A stretch of 64,000 bases of DNA from Saccharibacillus qingshengii. Lineage in GTDB: Bacteria; Bacillota; Bacilli; Paenibacillales; Paenibacillaceae. The DNA lies in NCBI RefSeq assembly GCF_013185195.1, contig NZ_JAAZWC010000002.1, forward strand, positions 62,001-126,000. Reading direction: 5' to 3'. Shown here piece by piece: positions 7,699 through 15,342 of the stretch. The notes below the pieces were generated by a model. It was not told where the DNA came from. It saw nothing but the letters and a program-made list of their open reading frames with translations, and did no database searches. A program made the translations under genes and the position numbers. Position 1 is the first letter of the stretch, and every line of letters begins with the position of its first letter.

Positions 7699-9294
7699 AT
7701 GAGCGAACAGTTGACAAACGGAGTACAGCAAGAAGCACTGCGGGCAATCGAGCGTTTGACCGCATTCTCGCTGCAGGAAGGCCTGCTCGAAGCGGCGGAC
7801 GCCGATTACGGACGCAACCGGCTGCTTGAGCAGTTCGGGTTCGACGAGCCCTACGCCGGCGGCGATGCGCTTGGCGAGGAACTGCCGGAAGGCCCGCAGC
7901 CCATGTTGGATACATTGATCGATTACGCGGCGCAGACCGGCATGATTCCGGAGAATACGGACACCCAGCGCGATCTGCTCGACAGCAAGCTGATGGGCCT
8001 GCTCCTCGCGCGTCCGTCGGAAGTGACCCGCGACTTCCTCGCGGCGGAGCAGGAGGGCGGCATCGCGGCGGCGACGGACCGTTTCTATAAATGGTGCATC
8101 GATTCCAACTATATCCGGATGGACCGGGTCGCCAAGAACCTGTATTGGACACACGAGTCCGATTTCGGGCCGATCGAGATTACGATCAACTTGTCCAAAC
8201 CGGAGAAAACGCCGGAAGAAATTGCCCAGGCGCGGCTGCTGCCGCCTCCGGTCTATCCAAAATGCCAGCTCTGCCGCGAGAACGTCGGCTACGCGGGCCG
8301 GATCAACCATCCGGCCCGCCAGAACCTGCGTGTGATTCCGCTTCAGCTGAACGACGAGCCGTGGCTGTTCCAGTATTCGCCTTACGTCTACTACAACGAA
8401 CACTGCATCGTCCTGCACCGCGATCATGTGCCGATGAAGCTGACGAAGGATACGCTGCGCCGTCTGCTCCAGTTTACGGACCGGTTCCCGCATTATTTCC
8501 TCGGCTCCAACGCCGATCTGCCGATCGTGGGCGGTTCGATCCTGACACACGACCATTTCCAAGGCGGCAAGCATACGTTTGCGATCGAACGGGCCGTTAC
8601 CGAAGCGGTGTTCGCGCATGCGAACTATCCGTCCGTGAAACTGTCGATTGTCCGCTGGCCGATGTCGGTCGTCCGGTTGTCCGGCAGCGATCAAAGCGAA
8701 CTGCTTGAAGCGGCGGACGAAATCTATGAAACATGGAAAACGTACAGCGACGCAAGCGTCAATGTGCAGGCTTCGAGCGATCAGGGCGGCGAGAGCGTGC
8801 GGCACAATACCGTAACGCCGATCGTCCGCCGCCGGGAAGGGGCGTACGAGCTCGATCTGGTTCTGCGCAACAACCGGACGGACGAGCAGTATCCGGAAGG
8901 CATTTTCCACCCGCACCGCGAAATGCATCATATCAAAAAAGAAAATATCGGCCTGATCGAAGTCATGGGTCTGGCGATTCTGCCGGGCCGTCTCAAAGAC
9001 GAACTGGACCAGATCGGCCGGATTTTCAGCGGCGATTCCGCGCTGCTGGCCGCGGCGGAGAGCGACGCTGCGCATCCGCTTGCCCAGCATCTGCCGTGGG
9101 TTCGTTCCATGATCGAAAGCGGCGGCTCCGCTTTGACGCCGGAAGCGGCGCTCGATCGGGTCCGCCTGGAAGTGGGCGCGAAGTTCACCGAAATTCTCGG
9201 CCATGCCGGCGTGTACAAGACCGACGCCGCAGGACGCGAAGCGTTCTTCCGCTTCGTCGCAAGCTTCGGCTGGAACCGGACGGACGCGCAGTAA
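7699..9294 (+). CDS. galT: Galactose-1-phosphate uridylyltransferase, class II
   Basis: 531 residues, the length of the class II GalT found in Bacillota rather than the ~350-residue class I enzyme. Recognisable blocks are MGLLLARPSEV, FYKWCIDSNYIRM, YPKCQLCRENVGYAGR, NEHCIVLHRDHVPM and the active-site region GGSILTHDHFQGG, whose histidines correspond to the uridylylated site. It transfers UMP from UDP-glucose to galactose 1-phosphate. The ribosome site (GGGGG near 7686) is weaker than for galK and galE. A terminator follows, so it closes the Leloir operon. Confidence 0.95.
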   Translation: MSEQLTNGVQQEALRAIERLTAFSLQEGLLEAADADYGRNRLLEQFGFDEPYAGGDALGEELPEGPQPMLDTLIDYAAQTGMIPENTDTQRDLLDSKLMGLLLARPSEVTRDFLAAEQEGGIAAATDRFYKWCIDSNYIRMDRVAKNLYWTHESDFGPIEITINLSKPEKTPEEIAQARLLPPPVYPKCQLCRENVGYAGRINHPARQNLRVIPLQLNDEPWLFQYSPYVYYNEHCIVLHRDHVPMKLTKDTLRRLLQFTDRFPHYFLGSNADLPIVGGSILTHDHFQGGKHTFAIERAVTEAVFAHANYPSVKLSIVRWPMSVVRLSGSDQSELLEAADEIYETWKTYSDASVNVQASSDQGGESVRHNTVTPIVRRREGAYELDLVLRNNRTDEQYPEGIFHPHREMHHIKKENIGLIEVMGLAILPGRLKDELDQIGRIFSGDSALLAAAESDAAHPLAQHLPWVRSMIESGGSALTPEAALDRVRLEVGAKFTEILGHAGVYKTDAAGREAFFRFVASFGWNRTDAQ

Positions 9295-9335
9295 GCGGAT
9301 GTTCGCACCAGGCGGACAGCGTTAAGGCACGAACG

Positions 9336-9374
9336 AAAAAGGCGGCTGCATCGCACGATGCGGCCGCTCTTTTT
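9336..9374 (+). terminator. Terminator after galT
   Basis: An imperfect GC-rich hairpin (GCGGCTGCATCG with CGATGCGGCCGC, 9342-9367) ends in a T run at 9370-9374. A TATAAT at 9395-9400 just after it is the likely -10 of the next gene. Confidence 0.7.
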
Positions 9375-9439
9375 GTTTTCGCGCGGACTTGGTATATAAT
9401 CAATACATACTTATCAAAAGGAAGGGGCAACACTTACTC

Positions 9440-10603
9440 ATGAAATCTTTCACTTTCTATAATCCGACCCGCCTTATTTTCGGCAAAGGCCAATTGGAAC
9501 AGCTCAAAACTTTGGTTCCCCAATACGGCAAAAATATCCTGCTCGTTTACGGAGGAGGCAGCATCAAGCGCTCCGGCCTGTACGACAGCGTAACGGCCCT
9601 GCTCAAAGAAACCGGTTCGAACGTCGTGGAACTGGCAGGCGTCGAGCCCAACCCGCGTCTGTCGACGGTGCACAAAGGCGTCGACCTGTGCAAAAACGAA
9701 AACATCGACCTGATCCTGGCGGTCGGCGGCGGCAGCGTGATCGACTGTGCCAAAGCGATTGCGGTCGGGGCGAAATACGACGGCGACATGTGGGACTTCG
9801 CGGAACGCAAAGCGGCCGCCAAAGACGGACTTCCGCTCGGCGTCGTCCTGACCATGGCAGCAACAGGTTCGGAGATGAACAGCGGTTCGGTCATCACGAA
9901 CGAAGAGACGATGGAGAAACTCGGCTGGGGCAGCGCCTATTCGTTCCCGACGTTCTCGATCCTCGATCCGGAGTTCACGTACTCCCTGCCGAAAGACCAG
10001 ACGGTCTACGGCGTGGTCGACATGATGTCGCACGTGCTGGAGACCTATTTCCACCTGGAAGGCAACACGCCGGTCCAGGACGGCTTCTGCGAGTCCGTGC
10101 TGCGCGCGGTGATCGAAGCGGGACCTGCGCTCGTCGACGATCTGGAGAACTACGAGCTGCGCGAGACCGTCATGTACAGCGGTACAATGGCGCTGAACGG
10201 CGTACTGAGCATGGGCAGCACCGGCGACTGGGCGACGCATAACGTCGAGCACGCCGTGTCCGCCGTCTACGACATTCCGCACGGCGGAGGTCTGGCGATC
10301 CTGTTCCCGAACTGGATGAAGCACAGCCTGCACGTTGATCCGGAGCGCTTCAAGAAGCTCGCTGTCAACGTATTCGGTATCGACGCTTCCGGCAAATCCG
10401 CCGAAGAAGTCGGCCTTGAAGGTATCGAAGCGCTGAGAAACTTCTGGAACTCGATCGGCGCGCCGAGCACGCTGGCCGATTATGAGATCGACGGCAGCCG
10501 GATCGAAGAAATGGCCGATAAAGCGATGAAATTCGGCCCGTTCGGCAACTTCAACAAGCTGCAGCGCGAAGACGTTGTAGCCATCTACAAAGCCTCGCTG
10601 TAA
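9440..10603 (+). CDS. Iron-containing alcohol dehydrogenase, butanol dehydrogenase (BdhA/YugJ) type
   Basis: 387 residues from ATG 9440, which follows the ribosome site AAGGAAGGGG (9418-9427). The Rossmann segment [11 protein letters not shown] is at 96-106. The metal-binding histidines lie in [26 protein letters not shown] and IPHGGGLA, the group III alcohol dehydrogenase pattern. Closest by eye are the NADPH-dependent butanol dehydrogenases such as B. subtilis YugJ, which reduce aldehydes to alcohols. A terminator on each side and a TATAAT at 9395-9400 suggest it is expressed on its own. Substrate range is not predictable. Confidence 0.9.
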   Translation: MKSFTFYNPTRLIFGKGQLEQLKTLVPQYGKNILLVYGGGSIKRSGLYDSVTALLKETGSNVVELAGVEPNPRLSTVHKGVDLCKNENIDLILAVGGGSVIDCAKAIAVGAKYDGDMWDFAERKAAAKDGLPLGVVLTMAATGSEMNSGSVITNEETMEKLGWGSAYSFPTFSILDPEFTYSLPKDQTVYGVVDMMSHVLETYFHLEGNTPVQDGFCESVLRAVIEAGPALVDDLENYELRETVMYSGTMALNGVLSMGSTGDWATHNVEHAVSAVYDIPHGGGLAILFPNWMKHSLHVDPERFKKLAVNVFGIDASGKSAEEVGLEGIEALRNFWNSIGAPSTLADYEIDGSRIEEMADKAMKFGPFGNFNKLQREDVVAIYKASL

Positions 10604-10686
10604 GCGATCCGGCATGAGTATTAGGCCGCGCTGCCGGCAGGGACAACGTTCCCCTGCTTGCTGCCGGCGTTCGCCACGATCGTCAT

Positions 10687-10732
10687 AAAGGTCCGAACCG
10701 AAGGAAGATTTCCTTCGGTTCGGACCTTTTTT
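10687..10732 (+). terminator. Strong terminator after the alcohol dehydrogenase
   Basis: A 20-base arm (10687-10706) pairs almost perfectly with 10711-10730 around the core AAGGTCCGAACCGAAGGAA, followed by T residues to 10732. A second GC-rich inverted repeat without a T run lies just upstream, near 10631-10667. Confidence 0.9.
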
Positions 10733-10822
10733 GGTTAGGAAGATCATGAAGCGGAACCAAGATTGGGAATTTTAGCACAAGTTTATCGTTAGAAGGGGAA
10801 TAGAGAGGTTTTTAGAAAATAA

Positions 10823-10848
10823 TGAAACCAAATCGGCAATCACACGTA
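10823..10848 (+). promoter_or_regulatory. Sigma-W type ECF promoter of nfeD-floT
   Basis: TGAAAC at 10823-10828 and CGTA at 10845-10848 with exactly 16 bases between. This is the canonical B. subtilis sigma-W promoter pattern, which also drives the orthologous yuaF-floT operon there. It lies about 80 bases upstream of the nfeD start. Confidence 0.8.
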
Positions 10849-10930
10849 TGTAATCATAGACTCATCGCCAACGGATCCGTATTTCGGAATCGGGATGAGC
10901 GACCTTCAACAAAGAAGGAGGGGGACGCCT

Positions 10931-11470
10931 ATGGAAGCTTTATACTTTGGCTGTTTGGCGGGAGGCGTCATGTTTGCGCTGATCAGCCTCGTGTTCGGGG
11001 ACTGGATCGGTGACACACTGGGCGGAATGTTCGATGCGCTATCGTTCGAGTTCCTGCAGCCGATCGTATTGGCCGGCATGGTAACCGTTTTCGGCGGTGC
11101 CGGTATTTTGATCGAGCGGTATGCGGGCTTGACACCCGTCTTGAGCGTATCGGCCGCGGTGCTGTGTGCGCTCGCTTCCGGTCTGCTGCTCTACCTGGGT
11201 TACGTCAAGCCCATGCGGGGCAGCGAGAATTCCGTCGGATATTCCATGAAGGATCTGACAGGCCGGATCGGTGAAGTGACCGTGCCTGTACCGGAGAAAG
11301 GCTACGGCGAAGTCCTTGTCGGCATGGGCGGTTCGGGCAATACGCTGCATACCGCGTTCAGCTTCGACGGAGCTTGGATTCCGGCGGGAGTCCGGGTCGT
11401 AGTGGTGGATATCGAAGACGGAACGCTTGGGGTGTGCGAACTCGAAAAAACAGAAAAGGGGTTGGAGTAA
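10931..11470 (+). CDS. NfeD-like membrane protein, flotillin partner (YuaF type)
   Basis: 179 residues from ATG 10931, after AAGGAGGGGG (10915-10924). Three hydrophobic stretches cover about residues 5-20, 42-60 and 66-88. The C-terminal ~80 residues (LTGRIGEVTVPVPEKGYGEVLV, then VVVVDIEDGTLGVCEL) look like the OB-fold of NfeD proteins. B. subtilis YuaF works with flotillin FloT in membrane microdomains. The flotillin gene starts one base after this stop, so the two are co-transcribed. A sigma-W promoter upstream implies induction by cell-envelope stress. Confidence 0.85.
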   Translation: MEALYFGCLAGGVMFALISLVFGDWIGDTLGGMFDALSFEFLQPIVLAGMVTVFGGAGILIERYAGLTPVLSVSAAVLCALASGLLLYLGYVKPMRGSENSVGYSMKDLTGRIGEVTVPVPEKGYGEVLVGMGGSGNTLHTAFSFDGAWIPAGVRVVVVDIEDGTLGVCELEKTEKGLE

Positions 11471-11471
11471 T

Positions 11472-13049
11472 ATGAACATTTTCGATCAGGTGCCGGATTA
11501 TCTGTTGATTCCGGGTATCGTCATAGCCGTGCTGCTCGTACTGGGGATTGCTTTTTGGGCTCGTTACAAGACGGTCAGCACGGATGAGGCGATGGTGGTG
11601 ACCGGATCGTTCCTCGGCACGAAGAATATTGCCGACGACGAAGCCGGACGCAAAATCAAGATCGTACGCGGCGGGGGAGCTTTTATCCTGCCGATTTTCC
11701 AGAAAGCCGAATATCTGTCGCTGCTGTCGCATAAACTCGACGTGTCGACACCCGAAGTATATACGGAGCAGGGTGTTCCGGTTCTAGCCGACGGCGTGGC
11801 GATCATCAAGATCGGGAGCTCGACGGAAGACGTGGCAACGGCGGCCGAGCAGTATATGGGCAAGCCGATCGAATCGCTCAAGTCGGAAGCCCAGGAAGTG
11901 CTCGAAGGCCATCTGCGGTCGATTCTCGGTTCCATGACCGTCGAAGAAATGTACCGCAACCGCGATCGTTTCGCGCAGGAAGTGCAGAGTGTCGCCGCCC
12001 GCGATCTGAAGAAAATGGGGCTGCAGATTGTCTCGTTCACGATCAAGGATGTGCGGGACAAGCACGGTTATCTGGAGTCGCTCGGCAAGCCGCGGATCGC
12101 CGCGGTCAAGCGCGATGCGGAAATCGCCGAAGCCGAAGCGATCCGGGATTCCCGGATCCAGAAAGCCCGCGCCGAAGAAGAAGGGCAAAAAGCGGAGCTG
12201 ATCCGGGATACGAACATTGCCGAAGGGCAAAAAGAAAAAGAATTGAAGGTTGCCGCATTCAAGCGCGATCAGGATACGGCCAAAGCCGACGCTGACCAAG
12301 CGTATCATATCCAAGAAGCGCGTGCTAAGCAGGTTGCGGTCGAAGAACAGATGAGAGTCGAGCTGGTACGCAAAGACCGCGAGATCGACCTGCAGGAAAA
12401 AGAAATTCAGATTCGCCAGAAGCATTACGATGCCGAAGTGAAGAAAAAAGCCGATGCGGATCGGTATTCGGTCGAAGTGGCGGCGGAAGCGGACAAAGCC
12501 CGCCGGATGCGCGAAGCCGATGCGCTGCAGTATTCGATCGAAACGCAGGCCAAAGCGTCCGCCGAACAGAAGCGCCTCGACGGAATTGCTTCGGCCGATG
12601 CGGAACTTGCCCGCGGTACGGCCGAAGCGGAAGTGATCCGGCTGCGCGGCGCGGCGGAAGCCGAAGCCAAAGAAAAACTGGCGGAAGCGTTCAAACACTA
12701 CGGCGAAGCGGCGATTCTCGATGTAATCATCAACATGCTGCCGGAACTTGCCGGCAAGATCGCCGAGCCGATCGCGTCTATCGACAAGATTACGGTCGTC
12801 GATACGGGCCGGGGCGAAGGCGGAGGTGCTTCCCGTGTCAGCGGCTATGTGACGGAATTGATGGCAACTGCGCCGGAAATGCTCAAGAGCGTCTCGGGAC
12901 TTGATCTGGAGCAGATGATCCAGAATCTGACCGGAGGTCGCACACGACCAAGCGAAGCGGAAGTCGGGGCCAAACTGGCCGCCGAAAAAGCGTCGAGATC
13001 CGATGCCGTTGCGCTCGCGGAACGTCCGTCCAAAGACCCGCAAGCGTAA
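11472..13049 (+). CDS. floT: Flotillin-like scaffold protein of membrane microdomains
   Basis: 525 residues from ATG 11472; a longer in-frame start lies inside nfeD and lacks a ribosome site. A membrane-associated hydrophobic segment at about 9-27 is followed by the SPFH/Band 7 domain (about 30-220). Then comes a long alanine/glutamate-rich coiled coil with repeated EAEAIRDS, KARAEEEG and AEAEVIRLRG units (about 215-420), and a C-terminal oligomerisation region (NMLPELAGKIAEP). This is the B. subtilis FloT (YuaG) architecture. Flotillins organise lipid microdomains and affect membrane fluidity, signalling and protein secretion. Confidence 0.95.
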   Translation: MNIFDQVPDYLLIPGIVIAVLLVLGIAFWARYKTVSTDEAMVVTGSFLGTKNIADDEAGRKIKIVRGGGAFILPIFQKAEYLSLLSHKLDVSTPEVYTEQGVPVLADGVAIIKIGSSTEDVATAAEQYMGKPIESLKSEAQEVLEGHLRSILGSMTVEEMYRNRDRFAQEVQSVAARDLKKMGLQIVSFTIKDVRDKHGYLESLGKPRIAAVKRDAEIAEAEAIRDSRIQKARAEEEGQKAELIRDTNIAEGQKEKELKVAAFKRDQDTAKADADQAYHIQEARAKQVAVEEQMRVELVRKDREIDLQEKEIQIRQKHYDAEVKKKADADRYSVEVAAEADKARRMREADALQYSIETQAKASAEQKRLDGIASADAELARGTAEAEVIRLRGAAEAEAKEKLAEAFKHYGEAAILDVIINMLPELAGKIAEPIASIDKITVVDTGRGEGGGASRVSGYVTELMATAPEMLKSVSGLDLEQMIQNLTGGRTRPSEAEVGAKLAAEKASRSDAVALAERPSKDPQA

Positions 13050-13150
13050 AAAGGACGGCTGCCCGAGCGAAGCGTCGAACCCTTCTTTTTCAGGCCAGCC
13101 AGGCTCTCTCGGCAGGCCGAATCCGTACCGTTTTCGAATAAGTATGCATA

Positions 13151-13206
13151 AAGGACTCAAACCCGCGTTTTTCCAGTAAAAATGCGGGTTGACGGTCCTT
13201 TTTTTT
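13151..13206 (+). terminator. Terminator after floT, containing the next gene's -35
   Basis: Arms AACCCGC (13159-13165) and GCGGGTT (13184-13190), with outer pairing AAGGAC (13151-13156) to GTCCTT (13195-13200), end in eight T residues (13199-13206). The -35 TTGACG of the yitT promoter lies within the 3' arm. Confidence 0.8.
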
Positions 13207-13218
13207 ATGGGATAGAAT
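13189..13218 (+). promoter_or_regulatory. Sigma-A type promoter of the YitT gene
   Basis: TTGACG (13189-13194), 18-bp spacer, TAGAAT (13213-13218). It overlaps the floT terminator. Confidence 0.6.
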
Positions 13219-13296
13219 GAGGGGATTGCGTGTGCGCCGAAGAACGTGGAACCTGCGGCGCCGCAGACGAAATGCCGGAAAAGGACGGGAAAACGA

Positions 13297-14151
13297 ATGC
13301 TGAGTAAAAATTCGGTAAGCAAAACGATAACGGATATTGCGTTTATCGCGCTCGGTGCCTTTATTTTTGCGCTGGCGGTCAATCTGTTCGTTATTCCGAA
13401 CGACTTTGGCGAAGGCGGAGTCACGGGTGTTACGATTATTTTGTTCTATTCGTTCCAATGGTCGCCGGGCCTCGTCAACCTGATCATCAACTCGATTCTG
13501 CTGGTGGTCGGCTATCGTTTTTTGGACAAAAAGACGATTATTTATACAATATTTGCGGTAGCGTTCAACTCGCTGTTTCTGCATCTCACGGAGAGTTGGG
13601 ACATCCAGTCGACCGAGAAAACGGTCAATGCGATTTTTGCCGGCATTTTCGCGGGGATCGGGATCGGTATGATTGTGCGCGTAGGCGGCACGACGGCCGG
13701 AACGGTTATTCTGGCGAGATTGGCGAACAAGTATCTGGATTGGAATATCAGCTACGGCCTGCTGTTTTTTGACGTCGTGGTGGCGGTGGCTTCGCTGCTC
13801 GTGATCGAAGTGGAAAATTTCATGTTTACGATTGTGCTGCTGTACGTCGGCACGAAAGTCATGGATTTCATTATCGAAGGCCTGAACCCGAAAAAGGCGG
13901 TCATGATTATCTCCAAGCATCAGCACATGATCGCCGAACAGGTCAATACGGTCATGGACCGAGGAGTCACGGTGTTGTCGGGACACGGATTTTACACGAA
14001 AGAAGCCAAGGAAGTGCTCTATATCGTCATTAACAAACAGGAAGTCTCCCAGCTTAAAAAGATTGTGAAAGAAGCCGACAAAGACGCTTTCGTGACTATT
14101 CACGACGTGCGCGACGTGTTTGGCGAAGGCTTTGTGGATATTTCAAAATAA
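13297..14151 (+). CDS. YitT-family (DUF161/DUF2179) membrane protein
   Basis: 284 residues from ATG 13297, preceded by AAGGACGG (13281-13288). Five to six transmembrane segments fill residues ~10-190 (for example ALGAFIFALAVNLFVI, LVNLIINSILLVVGY, IFAGIFAGIGIGMIVRVGGT). A cytoplasmic C-terminal DUF2179 domain covers about 210-280 (PKKAVMIISKHQHMIAEQV, VLSGHGFYTKEAKEVLYIV, DAFVTIHDVRDVFG). Many paralogues occur in Bacillota and their transport function is not established. It is about 60 bases upstream of glcT on the same strand and may be co-transcribed with it. Confidence 0.88.
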   Translation: MLSKNSVSKTITDIAFIALGAFIFALAVNLFVIPNDFGEGGVTGVTIILFYSFQWSPGLVNLIINSILLVVGYRFLDKKTIIYTIFAVAFNSLFLHLTESWDIQSTEKTVNAIFAGIFAGIGIGMIVRVGGTTAGTVILARLANKYLDWNISYGLLFFDVVVAVASLLVIEVENFMFTIVLLYVGTKVMDFIIEGLNPKKAVMIISKHQHMIAEQVNTVMDRGVTVLSGHGFYTKEAKEVLYIVINKQEVSQLKKIVKEADKDAFVTIHDVRDVFGEGFVDISK

Positions 14152-14208
14152 AGGAGGTTCCGGCCCGGGTCTGACGGGCCGCGAACAAGAAGGAGCGGAA
14201 TCAAGCGG

Positions 14209-15045
14209 ATGCTGGTGTCCAAAGTATTGAACAACAATGTCATTATTGCGGACGATCCGCAGTACGGCGAAGTGGTCGCAATCGGCAAAGGGATCGGCTT
14301 CGGGCGTTCGGAGCGGGACTCGATCGAACCGGAAGCGGCCGAGAAGATGTTTATTTTGCGGAGCCGGCGCGAGCAGGAGCAGTACAAGCAGCTGCTGCCG
14401 CAGGTCGACGAGAAGCTGATCGAAGTCATGAACGAAGCGATCCAGACGATCAGCGCCCGCAGCGCTTCGCCGCTTAACGAGCATATCCATGTCGCGCTGA
14501 CCGATCATATCGCTTTTGCGCTCAAGCGGATCGAGAAAGGGATTACGTTTCAGAACCCTTTTCTTTATGAGACCAAAGAGATCTACCCCGAAGAATACGA
14601 GCTGGCCGAATATGTGGTTCATCTGATCGAAGAACGTTTGGGAACTTCGCTTGGTCTGGATGAAGTCGGTTTCGTCGCCCTGCATATTCACAGCGCCATT
14701 ACGAACCGGCCGATTGGAGAGGTCAGAGGACATTCCGAGCTGATTGCGGATCTGATCGATCTGATCGAGCAGAATATCGAAGGCGGGTTGAACCGGAGCA
14801 GTCTCGATTATTCCCGGCTGCTGACCCATTTGCGCTTCGCGATCGAAAGAGTCTGCCGGGGCGAAGAAGTGCGCTCCACGGACCGTTTGGCAGAAATGCT
14901 GAGCCGCGAGTATCCGGAGATGTATTCGCTCGCCTGGAAGCTGACCAAGGTAATGGAGAAACGTCTGGGGCAGCCTGTGTACAAGCCCGAAGCCAGTTAT
15001 CTAACCATACATCTGCAGCGTTTGGCCGAAAAAGAATCGATCTGA
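14209..15045 (+). CDS. glcT: PtsG operon antiterminator GlcT (BglG/SacY family)
   Basis: 278 residues. An N-terminal co-antiterminator RNA-binding domain (about 1-60: MLVSKVLNNNVIIADD, GKGIGFG) is followed by two PTS regulation domains (about 65-170 and 175-278). PRD1 carries the histidines in NEHIHVALTDHIAF, and PRD2 those in LLTHLRFAIERV and YLTIHLQRLAE. When glucose is absent, phosphorylated EII glucose inactivates such proteins; when glucose is present, the dimer binds the RAT element and stops premature termination. A matching RAT/terminator pair lies directly downstream, before ptsG, which fixes its role as GlcT rather than LicT or SacT. Confidence 0.93.
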   Translation: MLVSKVLNNNVIIADDPQYGEVVAIGKGIGFGRSERDSIEPEAAEKMFILRSRREQEQYKQLLPQVDEKLIEVMNEAIQTISARSASPLNEHIHVALTDHIAFALKRIEKGITFQNPFLYETKEIYPEEYELAEYVVHLIEERLGTSLGLDEVGFVALHIHSAITNRPIGEVRGHSELIADLIDLIEQNIEGGLNRSSLDYSRLLTHLRFAIERVCRGEEVRSTDRLAEMLSREYPEMYSLAWKLTKVMEKRLGQPVYKPEASYLTIHLQRLAEKESI

Positions 15046-15064
15046 TTTTTGTTCGTGAAAGGGC

Positions 15065-15093
15065 TTGCCAACCGCAAGAAGCGATGCTATAAT
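15065..15093 (+). promoter_or_regulatory. Sigma-A promoter of ptsG
   Basis: TTGCCA (15065-15070), exactly 17 bases, perfect TATAAT (15088-15093). Transcription should start near 15100, giving a leader of about 240 bases that contains the RAT and terminator. Confidence 0.85.
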
Positions 15094-15128
15094 GACCGAC
15101 GTAAGCCAACTTAAAACGACCTTTGTAA

Positions 15129-15162
15129 CGATGTGTCACTGATACGATCAGGCATGAATCGC
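15129..15162 (+). promoter_or_regulatory. GlcT ribonucleic antiterminator (RAT) in the ptsG leader
   Basis: The sequence around TCACTGATACGATCAGGCAT (15137-15156) resembles the RAT recognised by B. subtilis GlcT: a short CTGAT/ATCAG hairpin with the conserved GGCATGA flank. Its 3' part (AGGCATGAA, 15150-15158) is the 5' arm of the following terminator, so the two structures exclude each other. Confidence 0.85.
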
Positions 15163-15262
15163 TACGAAAGATAAAACACATACTTGCTACTAGGACCAAG
15201 CTGTACCCGGGGGTCCGTGCACGAAGTATTCCTTTTATTTTTCGTACGTTCATGCCTTTTTT
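15150..15262 (+). terminator. Regulated terminator in the ptsG leader
   Basis: The 5' arm AGGCATGAA plus TACGAAA (15150-15158, 15163-15169) pairs with TTTCGTA plus TTCATGCCT (15240-15246, 15249-15257) and ends in a T run to 15262. A loop of about 70 bases lies between. It overlaps the RAT by nine bases. Confidence 0.82.
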
Positions 15263-15342
15263 GCGTCTTCAAAAAGGACTATCGTTGAGGGTCGGTCGGA
15301 AACAAGGAAAACAAAATACACAACAAAGAGGGAGTTATATCC

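Noticed and set aside
10631-10667. GC-rich inverted repeat after the alcohol dehydrogenase as a second terminator
   Set aside because: It has GCCGGCAG/CTGCCGGC arms but no T run, and a clear terminator follows at 10687-10732.
10822-11013. Short plus-strand frame starting inside the sigma-W promoter
   Set aside because: Its start codon overlaps the TGAAAC -35 and the frame runs into nfeD in another phase, so it is not a gene.
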